In this document: one piece after another, positions 11,701-21,949 of the stretch
Layout of the letters: each line of letters starts with the position of its first letter
Position numbering within the stretch: the stretch's first letter is position 1
DNA from: Symbiodinium kawagutii
Taxonomy: Eukaryota > Sar > Dinophyceae > Suessiales > Symbiodiniaceae
DNA length: 64,000 nt
Direction of reading: 5' to 3'
Assembly: GCA_009767595.1 (NCBI GenBank)
Contig: VSDK01015592.1
Location: 242,080 to 306,079 of the forward strand
The notes under the pieces: generated by a model
Databases searched by the model: none
Told to the model about the DNA's origin: nothing
What the model saw: the letters and a program-made list of their open reading frames with translations, nothing else
Program-made: the position numbers and the translations under genes

Positions 11701-14700
11701 GGTCAAGCAGTTAACCAACCAATTTCATGGGGGATAATAATCAACAGAGCTATAGGGAAAACAATGGTTAACGATGGGGGAACCAGGGGACTAAGGGTGA
11801 ACTGATCCGCAGACAAATAGACCTCTAAGGGTTTATGAATCCTGGGTTAAACATTGAAATGAATCAATCACTAGTGGTTGTTACTTGATGGTGAACGAAT
11901 AGCTGAGGGATGGATGGTGGATTTTGTTGATGCAACCAACTGCCACGAGGCAGCGATTTGATCATTCACCACCATTAAGGAAGTGATGAACCCTGATCGA
12001 CCAATATCTCAATATAAAAATGGTACCTCTAGCCTAATCATGTGCCAATGCATTTTGATGGTCAGGTCTCACGACTGATGGATGGTTGCAAATCCCAAGC
12101 GTCGCAGAAATGCTGTTTTGTTGAGCAGCTTTTTCAAGATCATGCCATCACAACCGGCCAATGATCAACCTGGATGGCTGAGTGTGAATTGATTTGTGAT
12201 TTGTAAGGCAACGAGTCAACTAATGTAAACAACTATGTAATGTAATATAATGTAATGTAAATGAGATGGTTGCATTAGTTGGATAGTGTGAATTACATTT
12301 CATGAAAAGAAATGCAACCAACTAAGGTAAACCAACATGGGATTATTCGTAGTTTTGTTTGCAACCAACAAATGTAACCAATTCTTGGTTTATAATGACT
12401 CTTTTGTCATCCCGGAAAACATCAACGGAAGTGCTGATTTTACTATGACGGTGGTCTAGAGGCGACTAGTATATAGTGGAAAAACAAGATAGTCCACTGC
12501 TCAAGCCTGGAATACAAATTTCTTCTCTAGTGGCAACAGTAAAAGATATGTTTCTTTTGATTACTCAAGCCTGGAACATCCCATATTACAACGCGCGATA
12601 TACATACACAATCAACCACCACAACGCACGGTCATCAAGCAATATCGACCAACTAATGACTGCTTAACCACGATCAACCATGATCAAACACTAAGCAACA
12701 ATCAACCAACCATTAATCAACCACTAATCAACCATGAACCAGCCCTGAACCAACCACGAATCAGCCATAAATCCTTAGATCAACCCCTAAAATCACCCCC
12801 TTAGATCAACCATAAACCAACCATAGACCAACCCCTGATGATCAACCTTGGCTCAAGCCTCACCAACCCCTTCCTACTCCGTTGATTCGCCACCTCGCCA
12901 GCGTCAGGTGCGCTGGGACTCGCGCAACACTGTGCTGTATCCCTTGCTGTGCGCCATCGCCGGCCTGTCGCCTGACGCGCCAACGTGCGGGGGATGCGCG
13001 TCGTGGCCGCTGCGCTTGGTGTCGCTTCGTGGTGATCATTGATGAGAGATTCGTAACTGGTTGGTGAAACATTTTTTGTTTTCCCTAATGGCTATGGGTC
13101 AATATTAACCAGCAACAATGGGGGATGATAACCAACCATTTTAAAGGGAAAACAATGGTTAATGATGGGGGAACCAGGGATACAGGGTTTTGACCCACAG
13201 CCTAATGTTTATTAACAACTGGTTGGTTGACTAACATTTTTCAGAGGGGTTGAAACCACCAACCAGGTAAGTTGAGAACAATAAGTTAGCATGATTAAGT
13301 GAGACTTAGCTATGATTTCGTGAATGGTGCTGATCGTTTAATGGGACGAAATCAGCCAACACGATTGGAATTCGCAATGATTATGGAAGATCGACTGAGA
13401 AAATCAACAAGTAGTTGATTAACAGTGAACAATTGTAAGGGTTCGTAACAACGGTAAGAAGTAACAATAATGTAATGATTAAGAACAATTATAGCCCTTG
13501 AGGTATCATTCTCTGGGACTTGGCACATACCATAAATTATCCGTGATCCACTGCGAATTAGCCATTTTTGAAGCCATCTTATCATTAGATGGTTTTGATG
13601 CTCCCCGTTCCTTCATTACATAACTGTGTTTGTTGCCAACAGTGTGGGATGTGGGCCGCGGCTGACATCAGCGCTTTACCAAAGCTCGGGCAATTTCAAT
13701 CAGTTCTCAGGGGTTCGAACCCAACTTGCTATAAACTGGCTATGGATCAATGTACACCAGCAATAATGGGGGATTATAACCAACAAAGCTGTGGGGAAAA
13801 CAATGATGAATGATAGGGGAACCAGGGGTACGGGGTGAACTGACCCACTGCCAACTAGCTTCACAGTTCTTGTTGGTGAACCGTTGTGAACAGTCCAAGC
13901 CCTTGATGCCCGCCATGAACTGAACCAGTGCTACTGCCGCGATTGTTTTGTTGAGAGTCGTTCACCAACACAACAACCAGTGATTTGCGAATCTCAAGCC
14001 GAGAAGCCCTTGGGCGTATGTGTCAAACCCGTCGAAAGTCTCGGTGGATCATCCATCGGGTTTTGGCTGGGATATGCTTGCACCTAGGTGTTCTCTACCA
14101 ACCCATATTGTCTGTGGCCAATAAAGAAAGACAAGTCGTTCGCTGGGTTGGTTGGTTGGTTATCAAGAACAGGCTACCAGTCTGTAGTTTTACTAAGAGT
14201 GTCAACATCTGTCAATTCATGAGCCATACTGTCGTCAACCAAGTCAACTAATAGATTGAGATAGTCATCGGATTACTTACTGGATATCAATTAATTGATC
14301 AGCAATTCTGATCCATCAACCACTTTTCATATCAAGTAATCATTCTTTACCTTAATCAGCCAACCAAGCTCATCAAATTGGCCTGGTTTTTCATCAAACA
14401 ATGAACTTGATTATTCATCTACACTTATTAGCCCTAGTCATTGAAGAGTTACGTGCATCATTCCCATGGCATCCATTCACGCAGATCTCAGGTTAGCCGG
14501 GCTCTTTGGCGTGGGCGGCGGCATCGTAAAGGGCCCACTGATGTTGGAGATGGGCATCACCCCGTAGCTTGGCAGGTTAACAACTGATCACCGGAACCAA
14601 CCACTAAACTTGTGGTGGATTATAGGTATAACGTACAGGTACCAAAAAGAGTAGGGAATATCATGGTTGATGATGGTCAACGATGGTTGAACATTAATGA

Positions 14701-17700
14701 TGGTTTATTATGTGTTAATGATGATTAATGATGGTCAATGAGAGTTAAACTGACCTGGAAGTTGAAGATCGCCATTGTCAGTAGGAAAACTGTCCAGAAT
14801 TGGTGGATTTTTTTAACTTCCAGGTTCGTGTAAGAGAGAGAGAGAGAGACGGATAGCGCACAGAAGATACTCCTCTTGCTAGTGACTAGCCCCTACGATT
14901 GGTCCTCAAACGTAGTTGATCATGAAATGCTACCATGAATCGATCATCGTTTCCCCATCTTTCACCATTGATTCACCACCGATTTCACCACTCATGAATC
15001 AGATATTGAGCATTCAACATCACATTCCCCAACCATGGAATCACCAACAGTCAACCATTATTTCACCATCGATTTCACTATGAATTATCCCTCATGTAGC
15101 TCACTACCATCCTTCATCGAATCACAACCATTCACAACCCGTTTTCGTCTCTATGAAACCACCTTCAGTCACCATCATTTTCCATGTTTTTTCATCATTT
15201 TCCATAGTTTTTTCATCATTTTCCATGGTTTTTCCATGGTTTTTTCCAGGAAGTCACCAGCACTTCCCCTGAGATTCACCAGATTTCCACCGTCGCCAGG
15301 TCCGTCGCCAGTGCTTCGGCGGCTGCCATGATCTTGTACACCTCCGCAGCCGCGTCCACCTCGCAACTCGGTGGTACACTGTGGGGGCGGCAGCACCGGG
15401 AGTGGCTCATGGTGGTTGATGTATGGCTGGAAAGGATTGATTCATGAAGAATGGATGGTTAAATATAGTGAATAGATGATTGTTTTTATCATTGATTCGT
15501 TCATGTTTTTTTGAGAATTCAATGGTTTTGTTTTTAGAAGTTTAATCAACGGCAAAGATTGGTTCATGCGTGATATTTAGCATGGTAGATTCTCAAGAAT
15601 CGACCAGTTGGTGTGAATGATAGATGCTGGGAAATTGTAGGCGCAGCAAGTTGAGGGAAATAGTAGTAGTTTGCCAGTAGCTTGATATCTATATATTAAA
15701 AGGTCGGATCAGATAGGTAAGGATATAGAAGTGACAATCTATGCACAGATTTTACAGCGGCATGTGACCAACTCTTGGCCGAGCTGCTGGTGAAACTCGG
15801 CAGATGTTCCATGGCCGAGCTGGCAGGTGGGTTGAGCAGCTGCATGATGGTTGATGATTCGCGAGCTTGGCTGCTCCATGCTTGATGATGCTTAATCGGT
15901 AGTGAATAGAATAGTCATAGTTCCTGATGGTCAACTCATGGTTTAACACTAGCCATATGACTAATGATGACCAATGATGGTTACTTTGCTATTGCTGGTG
16001 ATTTGTTGTTGGTTGAAGCAAAGAACCTTCAGCCACCATGAATTGCTAAGGCCCTGAGTTGCGAAGCAACAAGGACCACTTTCATGGTTGATCTGAGGTG
16101 GCTATGTTGACTGAATATCTTCAGTTGCTATCCGTATCTGACTTAAGAACCAGGTGGTTTATACTGGTTGATAATAGAGGATACAAATATAAACTAACAG
16201 GAACAGGAATGGTTAAACAACACCCCCCAAAACTAGTGGCTTCTGCCTTAGCAATGGCCATGAACTAGGGTTCGTAGGTACCATCATTTTGTGGACAAAG
16301 CCGTATGAGGAAAGCCAGTCTTCGCAAGAGACGGGGATTTTCAGAAGTGAAACCAGAAAAACTTTGGGAATCCATGCGCCAGCATTGGAAGGAATTCCTA
16401 TCGAAGGGAGCTGCCTCATCGCAACCAAACAGAGCCGGGGATGCTCCTGGCCGTCCTATTGGCTATGCATCAACCCGTAAAAAAAAGACTTCAACATTTG
16501 ATATATGAGTGTTTTCCAAAATGAAATTGATCTCTGATCATTCACTTGTCAGGCCCTCATTGTTGGGTTCCGGTATGCTGGTCCTCCACTAGTATATGTA
16601 ACCAATGGCCAATCTTTGCTTTTTGACGCTTAAATCATTGATTCTCCAACAACATTCACTGGTTGATCCCTCCCATTCCCATCTTAACCAGTTGGAAGAC
16701 AATTCCCTATCGCATCAAATATATCGAAATCATCGCCCACGCCACATCTGGACCGACCCCGGTACCCCCCAGATCTGAGACCAAGCCATCGAACGCTCCG
16801 GACTCGCCGAGGTTTTTGGTCTTTGGTTTGCTGCACCCGTACTATGGCGCCATGTTCTTCCTCCTGGGCGTCGTGTGTACGGCCGTGGGGCAATACGTGG
16901 TGGGACGGCAGCTCGGCGGCGGGGCTGGGTGGTGCACTGCCTTGGCTGGCGAAACCCCGGGATGGATTATGTCTGACGGTTGGTAGTGATTGATGTTGGC
17001 CAATGATGGGAAATCATGCTTAGTGATTGGCACTGCTGGTTAACGCTGGGTGACTGATGGTAAATGATGTTAGCAGATTAATTAGCGAAAATGGACGATC
17101 ATTTTTTGGCCAACTGGCGTTCACCTCTTCCTTCAAACCCAGGACTCAGGTCGCACATGGGGCCTGCCCGTTTTACTCCTTATGAGGTCACATGTTGTTT
17201 TCGCTTCGTCTCTTTTTGCAGGTCTCAACAACGAAATTCCGCCATTATGATCCATTATGCATTTATCGTTTAAATGCTTTGGATTGAGGGTGGCCTTGTG
17301 TTCTCGCATTTCTTTCAGGAAAAGGAAGGATTATGCGAGGAAGGAGGAGGCAAACGAATTCGGCAAAGAAAGCTCTTCCATTGTCATGAGGACCTTTTTC
17401 TGATTTAGTATCAAACTCCTGGAATCCATTTACCTCTAGATGTCGTATTCTGCAGCTGTAGAAATGGTGTGAGATAGAAGACGCAGAACGCAAAACTTGG
17501 TATACAGTATCATCAATCCCACTGTTGACCTCACATTGTTATACTTCTTATTCTCAGTCTTATTATTTGGACATCATTTCGTTTATTGTCTTTCCAGTAG
17601 TTTAGCTTTGCGACTACCTATCGTGCAAAAAGGCGCAGAAGATGTATGAAATGCGCATGATTTTAGTGGTCTTCATTCTGAATCAAATATCCGATTCAAT

Positions 17701-20295
17701 TTGATTCAATGAATTTCCTCTAGTTTCATGCGCATCAACCAAACATCTGTTTTTCTTGCAGAGCGTGGCCGGCTCGCTAGCGAACAGGTCCCTACCTGCA
17801 CCCAGTTTACCTGACATTGCGCAGCATTGGAACATCCCACAGTGTGATCCAAGTCTAACGTCACAACGATTTGGTGGTTTCTCAAAATAGGGGTATCCAA
17901 AAAATGGTTGATTTATTGCTATAAATGACTCATGACTATTAATGGATGATTTAGGGGTACCCCTATTTTGAGAAACCACCATTCAGAATCCAAGGGATCA
18001 GTTGAGCACGTGTGTGGGTGGTTTCAATGAAGCCCTGGTCGCACGTGCAGATTTCCCTTGGTTGATGTCAGCCTCTCATCAACCATCATGTGAAAACCTT
18101 TTGGTGAATTCTCACCAGTAAGATTCACATGGGGGTGTCTCAAAATAGGGGACCCCTAGAACCAATGGTTTGGTTTATTACTATAAATCGTTAGTTGTAG
18201 ATAAATGATTTGGAGGGTCCCCTATTTTGAGAAACCACCACATGATTGGAGATTCAGATTGATTCCACATGATTGGAGATATAGATTCATCACCGTCCTC
18301 TTGTAATGCAGGACGAATGATTCATCTCCATTCACCTCCAACGGTGATCATCATTGGAGGCTTACCAGCTGGATACTGAAAGCTTCAGTGGAGCTGTTCG
18401 GCGCCGTTTCAAGCGGCTGATCAGTCCGTGATGCACTGGTGGTTGATATTAACATATGTTGTGGTCCAAGTACGATGTTTTTCCCCACCTGCCAGGTGAG
18501 GGTTGTTAGATTTTATCAGAGCTAGAATGCCAGAAGATATGCCGGATAGAATGCCATGGTGGGGATCATTTGAAGTAAAGTAAAGGAAGTATGGGCACAG
18601 GGTACCATGACCACATCATGATCGGCCTCTGTATACGGCACATGTATGCTTACCCGGGCAAGTGCAGACTGCCGGGCCGATTTCTGCAAGTCATTTCCCC
18701 GGGAAAAAAGCGTTGGACAATTGTGTGTGCCTTCTTGGCTGATGTTGGTGGTCAGCTGTTAATTCTGTGTGCAGAAATTTCCAACCCACTATGGGAAGCT
18801 TATCTCCTGATCTTCCCCCCAGGTGTAGTTGGTGTTTTCACTCGGTTGTTGCCCTTCGTCGGCGGCACCCAGGTGGGTTCACAAGCAGAACCGTCAGAGC
18901 CCCATCGTCCTTTCCATTGGCACAGTGTCTTGGCGAATCCCTTTGACCCGTTGGATCCCGTTGATCCATTAGTGTGGTTTTTAAGGATTGTGGGGGTTGA
19001 TTTTTTGGTGGTACTACTACCGTGTTGATGGGAAAAAACTGGTAGGTGGTTCATCCCTTGCACTTGGTCATTCGTTTCAAGTGGTTGGTTTTCTTGAATT
19101 TAGCCATCACTAAGCATCAATCATTTATATGACCACTACCCATCATTAGCCAGCAATCGTTTTTCCGAGAGGCCAGTCCCGAGTCCCGACCAGTTTTGGT
19201 GGCCCACAGGACACATGACAAAGATTTATTTGATTCCCACAGATTCTTTGACCAGAAGGAAATATGTGTAGTTTATCCGTTTGTTGGGTAATAGTGCCAT
19301 AGGGTTTCACAGAGGTTTGTAAGGGGTTATAAGGTTTTCATAAGGTTTCATAGGGGGTATAACCATTGAACATGTAATGGCTAATGATAGCGGAGATGCG
19401 TAATCAATAACCAACCATCTTGCTTAAACAGCTACGACACGGGCTTGTCCAGTTTGCAAAGGTAATACCTGCCTTGGCACGATCCAGCTGGTCATAGCCT
19501 CGGTGAATTTTGGAAAACCATGGGGAACAGCACCATGGCTTGGTGGTGAGAAACCCCAGCGACCAGAAGTAATTCCATTTCCATGACTGGTCATTGGGAG
19601 GCCATCCTGAATTCTTCGTCCCTTAAAATGGCGGATCTTTGGATGGCTAGGGGTTGGTTGGGGCATGGTTGTCTTGCTCCCTTGAATTGCTAATGTTGGG
19701 TGGCCATCGCCAAGGTGATTTGCCTGTCCTCCATCTTCGTAGCAGCCGCCCGGCGCGAAGCAGCGCAAAGCAGCGCGATTCGCGTCAAGGTTTGTTGATG
19801 GTTGATGAATGGTTCATCAGCTGAGCAATGGTGAATGATGGTGAATTGTGGTTAGTAGTGCGAACAATGTTGGTCAGTAATGGTGATCAAGAATGGTGGT
19901 TAATGAATGATGCTTGAGAAATTGGCAACCAAGGCTTGCTAGTGGTAAACAATGGGTTTGATTCACGCTTAATTCATGGTGAGTTTTTTTGGATAACAAC
20001 CAACGATAGTTGCGGATATAGTGAATAATTAATGATGGCTAACGACGATGATGATACGATGATGATCATAGTCATCATGCTCATGGTTGATTGATGGTCG
20101 ATTGACAAGGACGATGACGATGACGATGACAATGGTGATGGTGATGATGATGATGATGATGATGGTGATGATGGTTGTGAAGTTGCTCATCCCGCAACTG
20201 GCCTTTGCTGGGTTCACTGGCCAGTGTCCTCCTACCGGACTACCTGTTCCTACGACACGATTCATGTGGCGCGTGGGAGCTGTGACTTCGGATAG
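2086..20295 (+). CDS. TauE/SafE-family anion exporter gene, multi-exon, 5' end outside window
   Basis: Partial gene for a polytopic membrane protein of the TauE/SafE family, whose members move sulfite, sulfonates or related anions across membranes. About 16 exons chain in phase: 2086-2141, 2460-2480, 3908-3964, 5551-5583, 6435-6507, 7701-7750, 8974-9019, 10902-10983, 11568-11631, 12908-12966, 14492-14563, 15300-15362, 16812-16907, 18873-18924, 19715-19747 and 20183-20223 onward. Seen: a hydrophobic segment followed by RTLSKG, a charged linker, LLKGGGRMASPLG and FECGS, a second membrane pair, YPLLCAIAG, the glycine loop GLFGVGGGIVKGP, MILYTSAAAST, VFGLL, CTAVGQYVVG and NRQSPIVLSIG. Known for the family: two related halves joined by a loop, both with conserved glycine loops. 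The first half's GGGG loop must lie upstream of the window. Donors are mostly GT, with GC at several sites. Substrate and target membrane cannot be told. Exon identity is firm; a few boundaries are not. Confidence 0.88.
2460..2480 (+). CDS. TauE/SafE micro-exon RTLSKG
   Basis: Acceptor ctccgag. Encodes QRTLSK plus the first base of G, restoring the family's RTL.KG after ALI. It is 21 nt if the GC donor at 2481 is used, or 24 nt with the GT at 2484. The motif match and the phase fit on both sides are the evidence. Confidence 0.6.
2580..2706. repeat. GATGATGGTGATGGA repeat
   Basis: GATGATG trinucleotide tract with GGTGATGGA interruptions, downstream of the 2460 micro-exon. Poly-D and poly-H ORFs over it are artefacts. 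Confidence 0.95.
3908..3964 (+). CDS. TauE/SafE exon: start of central linker
   Basis: Acceptor ccgag, donor GTCCCC. Encodes MFREESRTLRPTAVEVEM. The M-F/Y-x-x-E start following KG is usual in this family, and the rest is variable linker. A 140-bp tandem duplication begins just downstream. Confidence 0.65.
   Translation, partial: ACSAKRAARCDPLLWRWR
3999..4278. repeat. 140-bp tandem duplication beside exon 3908-3964
   Basis: Two copies of a 140-bp unit (ccaccggcgggg... to ...gtcaactgatgaaggg), nearly identical apart from a small difference at ggggaagcaa/gtagcaagcaa. It starts about 35 bp after the exon. Confidence 0.9.
4704..4827. mobile_element. Family A inverted-repeat element
   Basis: Left gctatgggtcaatatta, right ttttgacccactgccat, with the family core gggaaaacaatggttaatga (here gagaaaacaatggttcatga). 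Confidence 0.75.
5551..5583 (+). CDS. TauE/SafE exon in charged linker (tentative)
   Basis: Acceptor ccaag followed by GT, donor GTGCGG. Would encode ASLAEPEAGT. It is supported by phase with both neighbours and by position inside a GC-rich island. The linker is not conserved, so frame and ends are inferred. Confidence 0.45.
5600..6040. repeat. GGTTGGTTGG-rich intron start
   Basis: GGTTGGTT and TTTGGTTGG repeats directly after the 5551-5583 exon; G/T-rich on the + strand. Confidence 0.8.
6435..6507 (+). CDS. TauE/SafE exon: charged helix of linker
   Basis: Acceptor gcgag, donor GTGGAT at 6508. Encodes ADQSGRRERIERIERQRQ followed by GIIEA. A GC donor at 6503 joining an acceptor at 7672 is an alternative. 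A second open frame over the island gives an acidic peptide (EDVQDYMAF...) that does not chain in phase. Confidence 0.55.
6508..7440. other. Intron: GATGGTTG and TTAGTTGATGATCTT repeats, then unique
   Basis: GATGATCTTAGTTGATG-type repeats to about 6810, then AT-rich unique sequence. No coding frame seen. Confidence 0.6.
7541..7662. repeat. CCCCTATAAATCC repeat upstream of exon
   Basis: Repeated tcccctataaatc/ccacctataaatc units directly before the 7701 exon. Confidence 0.85.
7701..7750 (+). CDS. TauE/SafE exon: membrane segment after linker
   Basis: Encodes LCCKIGALTLCFVGTC, a hydrophobic segment that runs straight into ALTLLKGG of the next exon. Donor GTGCGG. An upstream acceptor at 7672 would add PHRRRNLSW. 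The 7700 acceptor is preferred because AG is followed by G there. Confidence 0.7.
7800..8120. repeat. GATAGGGGG / TTCAATAGGGG repeat downstream of exon
   Basis: Dense array of gatgatagggg and ggttcaatagggg units right after the 7701 exon; the reverse-complement type of the CCCCTAT array before it. Confidence 0.9.
8200..8935. other. Intron 3' half: ACCATCATT/TTAATGATCAG repeats
   Basis: Imperfect repeats of taaccatcattaac and ttaatgatcagcccc; no coding frame. It precedes the 8974 exon. Confidence 0.6.
8974..9019 (+). CDS. TauE/SafE exon LLKGG...SPLG
   Basis: Acceptor gcccag. Encodes ALTLLKGGGRMASPL plus one base. The only donor that restores SPLGFECGS with the next exon is GC at 9020. Confidence 0.8.
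9071..10341. repeat. 41-bp minisatellite, about 30 copies
   Basis: Unit ttaagtagtagttgatggtg plus attaatgagggtttatgatgg. Copies from 9153 to 10259 (27 units) look identical; only edge copies differ. It lies directly after exon 8974-9019. Confidence 0.97.
10902..10983 (+). CDS. TauE/SafE exon FECGS...AIGF
   Basis: Acceptor gcgcag, donor GTGCGG. Encodes FECGSMGFWLLYFGAVP then WVLAFAIGF. The CGS plus aromatic start and the long membrane segment are typical of the family. Confidence 0.85.
11568..11631 (+). CDS. TauE/SafE exon RRLLVSEFKQKV
   Basis: Acceptor gtgag, donor GTGGGC. Encodes RLLVSEFKQKVQQGY then SFTAGE, the amphipathic K-x-x-x-G-Y and E-G-D/E region that precedes the second-half glycine loop. 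Confidence 0.85.
11695..11812. mobile_element. Family A element, right end degraded
   Basis: Left ggctatgggtcaagcagtta; core agggaaaacaatggttaacg; right end gaactgatccgcaga is altered. Confidence 0.6.
12908..12966 (+). CDS. TauE/SafE exon VRW...YPLLCAIAG
   Basis: Acceptor gcgtcag, donor GTCGCC. Encodes VRWDSRNTVLYPLLCAIAG. It joins the previous exon as GEVRW and the next as AGLLAGLFG, exactly as in TauE/SafE proteins. Confidence 0.9.
13057..13266. mobile_element. Family B element interrupted by family A
   Basis: Left part ctggttggtgaaacattttt to 13085, right part from 13207 ending ttgaaaccaccaaccag. Host element into which the 13090-13202 copy inserted. Confidence 0.8.
13090..13202. mobile_element. 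Family A element inserted inside a family B element
   Basis: Ends ggctatgggtcaatatt and ttttgacccacagcc, flanked by TAAT on both sides (13086-13089 and 13203-13206). The flanking halves form one family B element when joined. Confidence 0.9.
13738..13852. mobile_element. Family A element with 4-bp target duplication
   Basis: Ends ggctatggatcaatgta and aactgacccactgcc, flanked by AACT (13734-13737 and 13853-13856). Confidence 0.88.
14492..14563 (+). CDS. TauE/SafE exon: second glycine loop
   Basis: Acceptor atctcag, donor GTAGCT. Encodes LAGLFGVGGGIVKGPLML then EMGIT. The GLFG.GGGI..GPL...G motif is the family signature and the strongest identification in this gene. Confidence 0.95.
14742..14833. 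mobile_element. Family D element, degraded
   Basis: gttaaactgacctggaagtt at left, aacttccaggttcgtgtaa at right. Confidence 0.55.
15300..15362 (+). CDS. TauE/SafE exon SVASASAAAMILYTS
   Basis: Acceptor gtcgccag. Encodes SVASASAAAMILYTSAAAST, the A-x-x-T/S-S-x-x-M-x-L-x-T-S helix of the family. A GC donor at 15363 restores TSFLVFGLL; the GT further on (15369) would add residues the family lacks. Confidence 0.85.
16210..16780. other. Unique intron segment with unassigned ORFs
   Basis: Overlapping open frames on both strands (for example 16305-16508, with a basic C-terminus) but nothing recognised. GC and texture differ from the simple-repeat introns; possibly an inserted fragment. Confidence 0.3.
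16812..16907 (+). CDS. TauE/SafE exon FLVFGLL...GQYVVG
   Basis: Acceptor gccgag. Encodes FLVFGLLHPYYGAMFFLLG then VVCTAVGQYVVG. The donor is GC at 16908. This is the longest exon found in the gene (96 nt). Confidence 0.88.
17060..17860. other. Unique intron segment, no gene recognised
   Basis: Non-repetitive sequence with short ORFs on the minus strand only. No conserved motif and no element ends until family C at 17873. Confidence 0.35.
17873..17980. mobile_element. Family C inverted-repeat element
   Basis: Left ggtggtttctcaaaataggg, right ccctattttgagaaaccacc: 20-bp perfect inverted termini. Confidence 0.9.
18133..18240. mobile_element. Family C element
   Basis: Left gggtgtctcaaaatagggga, right tcccctattttgagaaacca. 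Confidence 0.85.
18873..18924 (+). CDS. TauE/SafE exon NRQSPIVLSIGT
   Basis: Acceptor cacccag, donor GTGTCT. Encodes WVHKQNRQSPIVLSIGT, the R-x-S-x-I-V-x-S-I-G motif opening the last membrane segment. It is embedded in a 145-codon open frame (18591-19028) read in a different frame; that ORF is spurious. Confidence 0.88.
19715..19747 (+). CDS. TauE/SafE exon ICLSSIFV
   Basis: Acceptor gccaag. Encodes VICLSSIFVAA, continuing SIGTV. The end is uncertain: GC donors exist at 19742, 19745 and 19748. Confidence 0.65.
20183..20223 (+). CDS. TauE/SafE penultimate or last exon (tentative)
   Basis: Follows a GATGATGATG repeat and acceptor gtgaag. Encodes LLIPQLAFAGFTG. A C-terminal AGF-type tail is plausible for the family. 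Reading on without splicing reaches a stop near 20356; splicing at GTGTCC (20224) to 20280 ends in CDFG and TAG. Confidence 0.4.
20280..20295 (+). CDS. Possible terminal exon of TauE/SafE gene
   Basis: Acceptor gtgggag, reading C-D-F-G then TAG. It would require a 56-bp intron, far shorter than all others here, so it is only a candidate. Confidence 0.25.
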
Positions 20296-21020
20296 ATCAA
20301 TGTTGAACCCCCGAAACTGGTGGTTCCTCCCTGCTAAGATGAAGTCTTTTGGGTGATAACCAGTAGTAGTTGTTAATAACAGGGGGTTATAGTGGATAGG
20401 ATTTTGATAATGGTCACATATAAGCCAGAGACAAAATCACCGAGGAGGTGAGACCAGGATTTGACAAGCATTCGCAGCCAGAGACAAAATTATTGTCAAT
20501 TGCATTTAGCTTAAGCGTTGCATGGAGAGGCAAGAGCCCACAACCCTGGTGAATATCCTACAGGTCTTGTTTTTTTTCTTGTAGGACCAGGGTGCCAGTT
20601 GTGTGTTGACATACAGGGTCCCTGCCCCAAGGCGTATCGCCCCACCAAAAGGCGTATCAATTCGCTGTGGCCTATGGGGAGAGCAGTTTAGACAAGATGT
20701 ATGTGTTATGAATCCATGTTGGGATGTCTAGTGTTTTCCATTGCCGCAAAAGCATTTGTGATGCAGCAGTGGTCCCAGTAAAGTCACATTGAATATGGCT
20801 GTGGCCATGGTGTTTTGCTTCTAAGAATTGGTTACAAAAAACGATCTGCTTTGATTGTTTCCCATAGTAAATGGATCCCCGTTGGAATTTCCCCTACGAA
20901 AACCAAGGACTTGAGCCCCCTATAAACCAGGTTTCAGGTATGGTTTTATAGAAGCCAATTTGGTTGGGCCCTGGCTTTTTGTAAGCGGTGCTTTGCTTGC
21001 CACTGTTGAAGTTGAGCTCG

Positions 21021-21663
21021 AGTTTTGTAGACCTCACATTTTGGTCGTTCATTGACGTGCATGCATAGCTAGGCCACCTTTTTATAAAAACAATCTTTGG
21101 CCAGGATATGTAAACTTTTGGTCATCACATTCTCTGTCAAATCCTATAAGGAACAGTTTTTATAGGAGGGTGTTTTTGTAGTGCTGATGTGTGTCCGTCA
21201 CCCGAAGCACATTTATTGCTCGATCAACGCTCTTTGGATATCTTGATATCACTCGCTCATGGCGAGTCCTCCCCCGGGGTGGTTGTGATAGTTGTGCACA
21301 GTTGTGCTTGCGGTGCCTCTTTGCCTTGGCACCATATCCACCAAGGATATCCAAGGATATCCAAGGATCATCGTTGTTTATCAAGCTTCATCCATTACCG
21401 AGGTCTTGTGCCACAAAAACTGAACGTCCATGCCACCGAACTTCCCCTACAAAAAGCAACTGACAATTCAGGACATGACCTACGACTGTTATATAAACTG
21501 AGGTGCATAACTTTACAATCTCCATTTGATTTGATGGGAGAATTTTTGTTGGATTTTCAACGTACATGCTCCACTTTTTGTAGGGCGGTGACATTCGACC
21601 ATGTATAGGGTCAGCAACCTTTTTGTAGTAATCTCATTTTTGAGGATGCACAAGTGTTTGTAG
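21021..21663 (+). promoter_or_regulatory. Cluster of TTTTTGTAG motifs
   Basis: Copies at about 21021 (agttttgtag), 21172, 21574, 21619 and 21654 (gtgtttgtag), one on the minus strand at 21447, and near-copies at 20570 and 20974. T-rich motifs instead of TATA have been proposed for dinoflagellate promoters; a promoter role here is inference. Confidence 0.35.
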
Positions 21664-21820
21664 TGAAAAAGGTTATGCTCCTTTGGTTTATGTCTATGAA
21701 AAGTGTTCCTGACAGCTCCCCCTTAATTCAAACCGGGATGTAAATGGAACTTTTAAAGCGTCAAATGTATAGTTTTCCGATCATGGAATGGTGCCGTGGC
21801 CAGTAGGATTGCGTTGGATT

Positions 21821-21905
21821 GATGTGCCTTTTCGTACCCTGATGTGCCTTTTTGAAAACCATGTGGCCATGCAGTGATGTGCCTTTCGGGCACCTGATGT
21901 GCCTT
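21821..21905 (+). repeat. Four GATGTGCCTT motifs, spacing 20-35-20
   Basis: Ten-base motif at 21821, 21841, 21876 and 21896. The sequence between copies is not repeated, so this is a spaced motif array. It lies just before the first exon-like island of gene 2. Confidence 0.6.
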
Positions 21906-21949
21906 AGGGCGCCCGCTTGTATCCTACAAGACCTCTCATCAACTGACCA

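Noticed and set aside
12848-12860. ttggctcaag, matching the end of the dinoflagellate spliced leader
   Set aside because: Only about 10 bases match, without the rest of the leader; chance is likely.
13700-13735. ggggttcgaaccc, resembling a tRNA T-arm
   Set aside because: No D-arm, anticodon arm or acceptor stem can be found around it.
18591-19028. 145-codon + strand ORF
   Set aside because: It overlaps the NRQSPIVLSIG exon in a different frame and has no motif.
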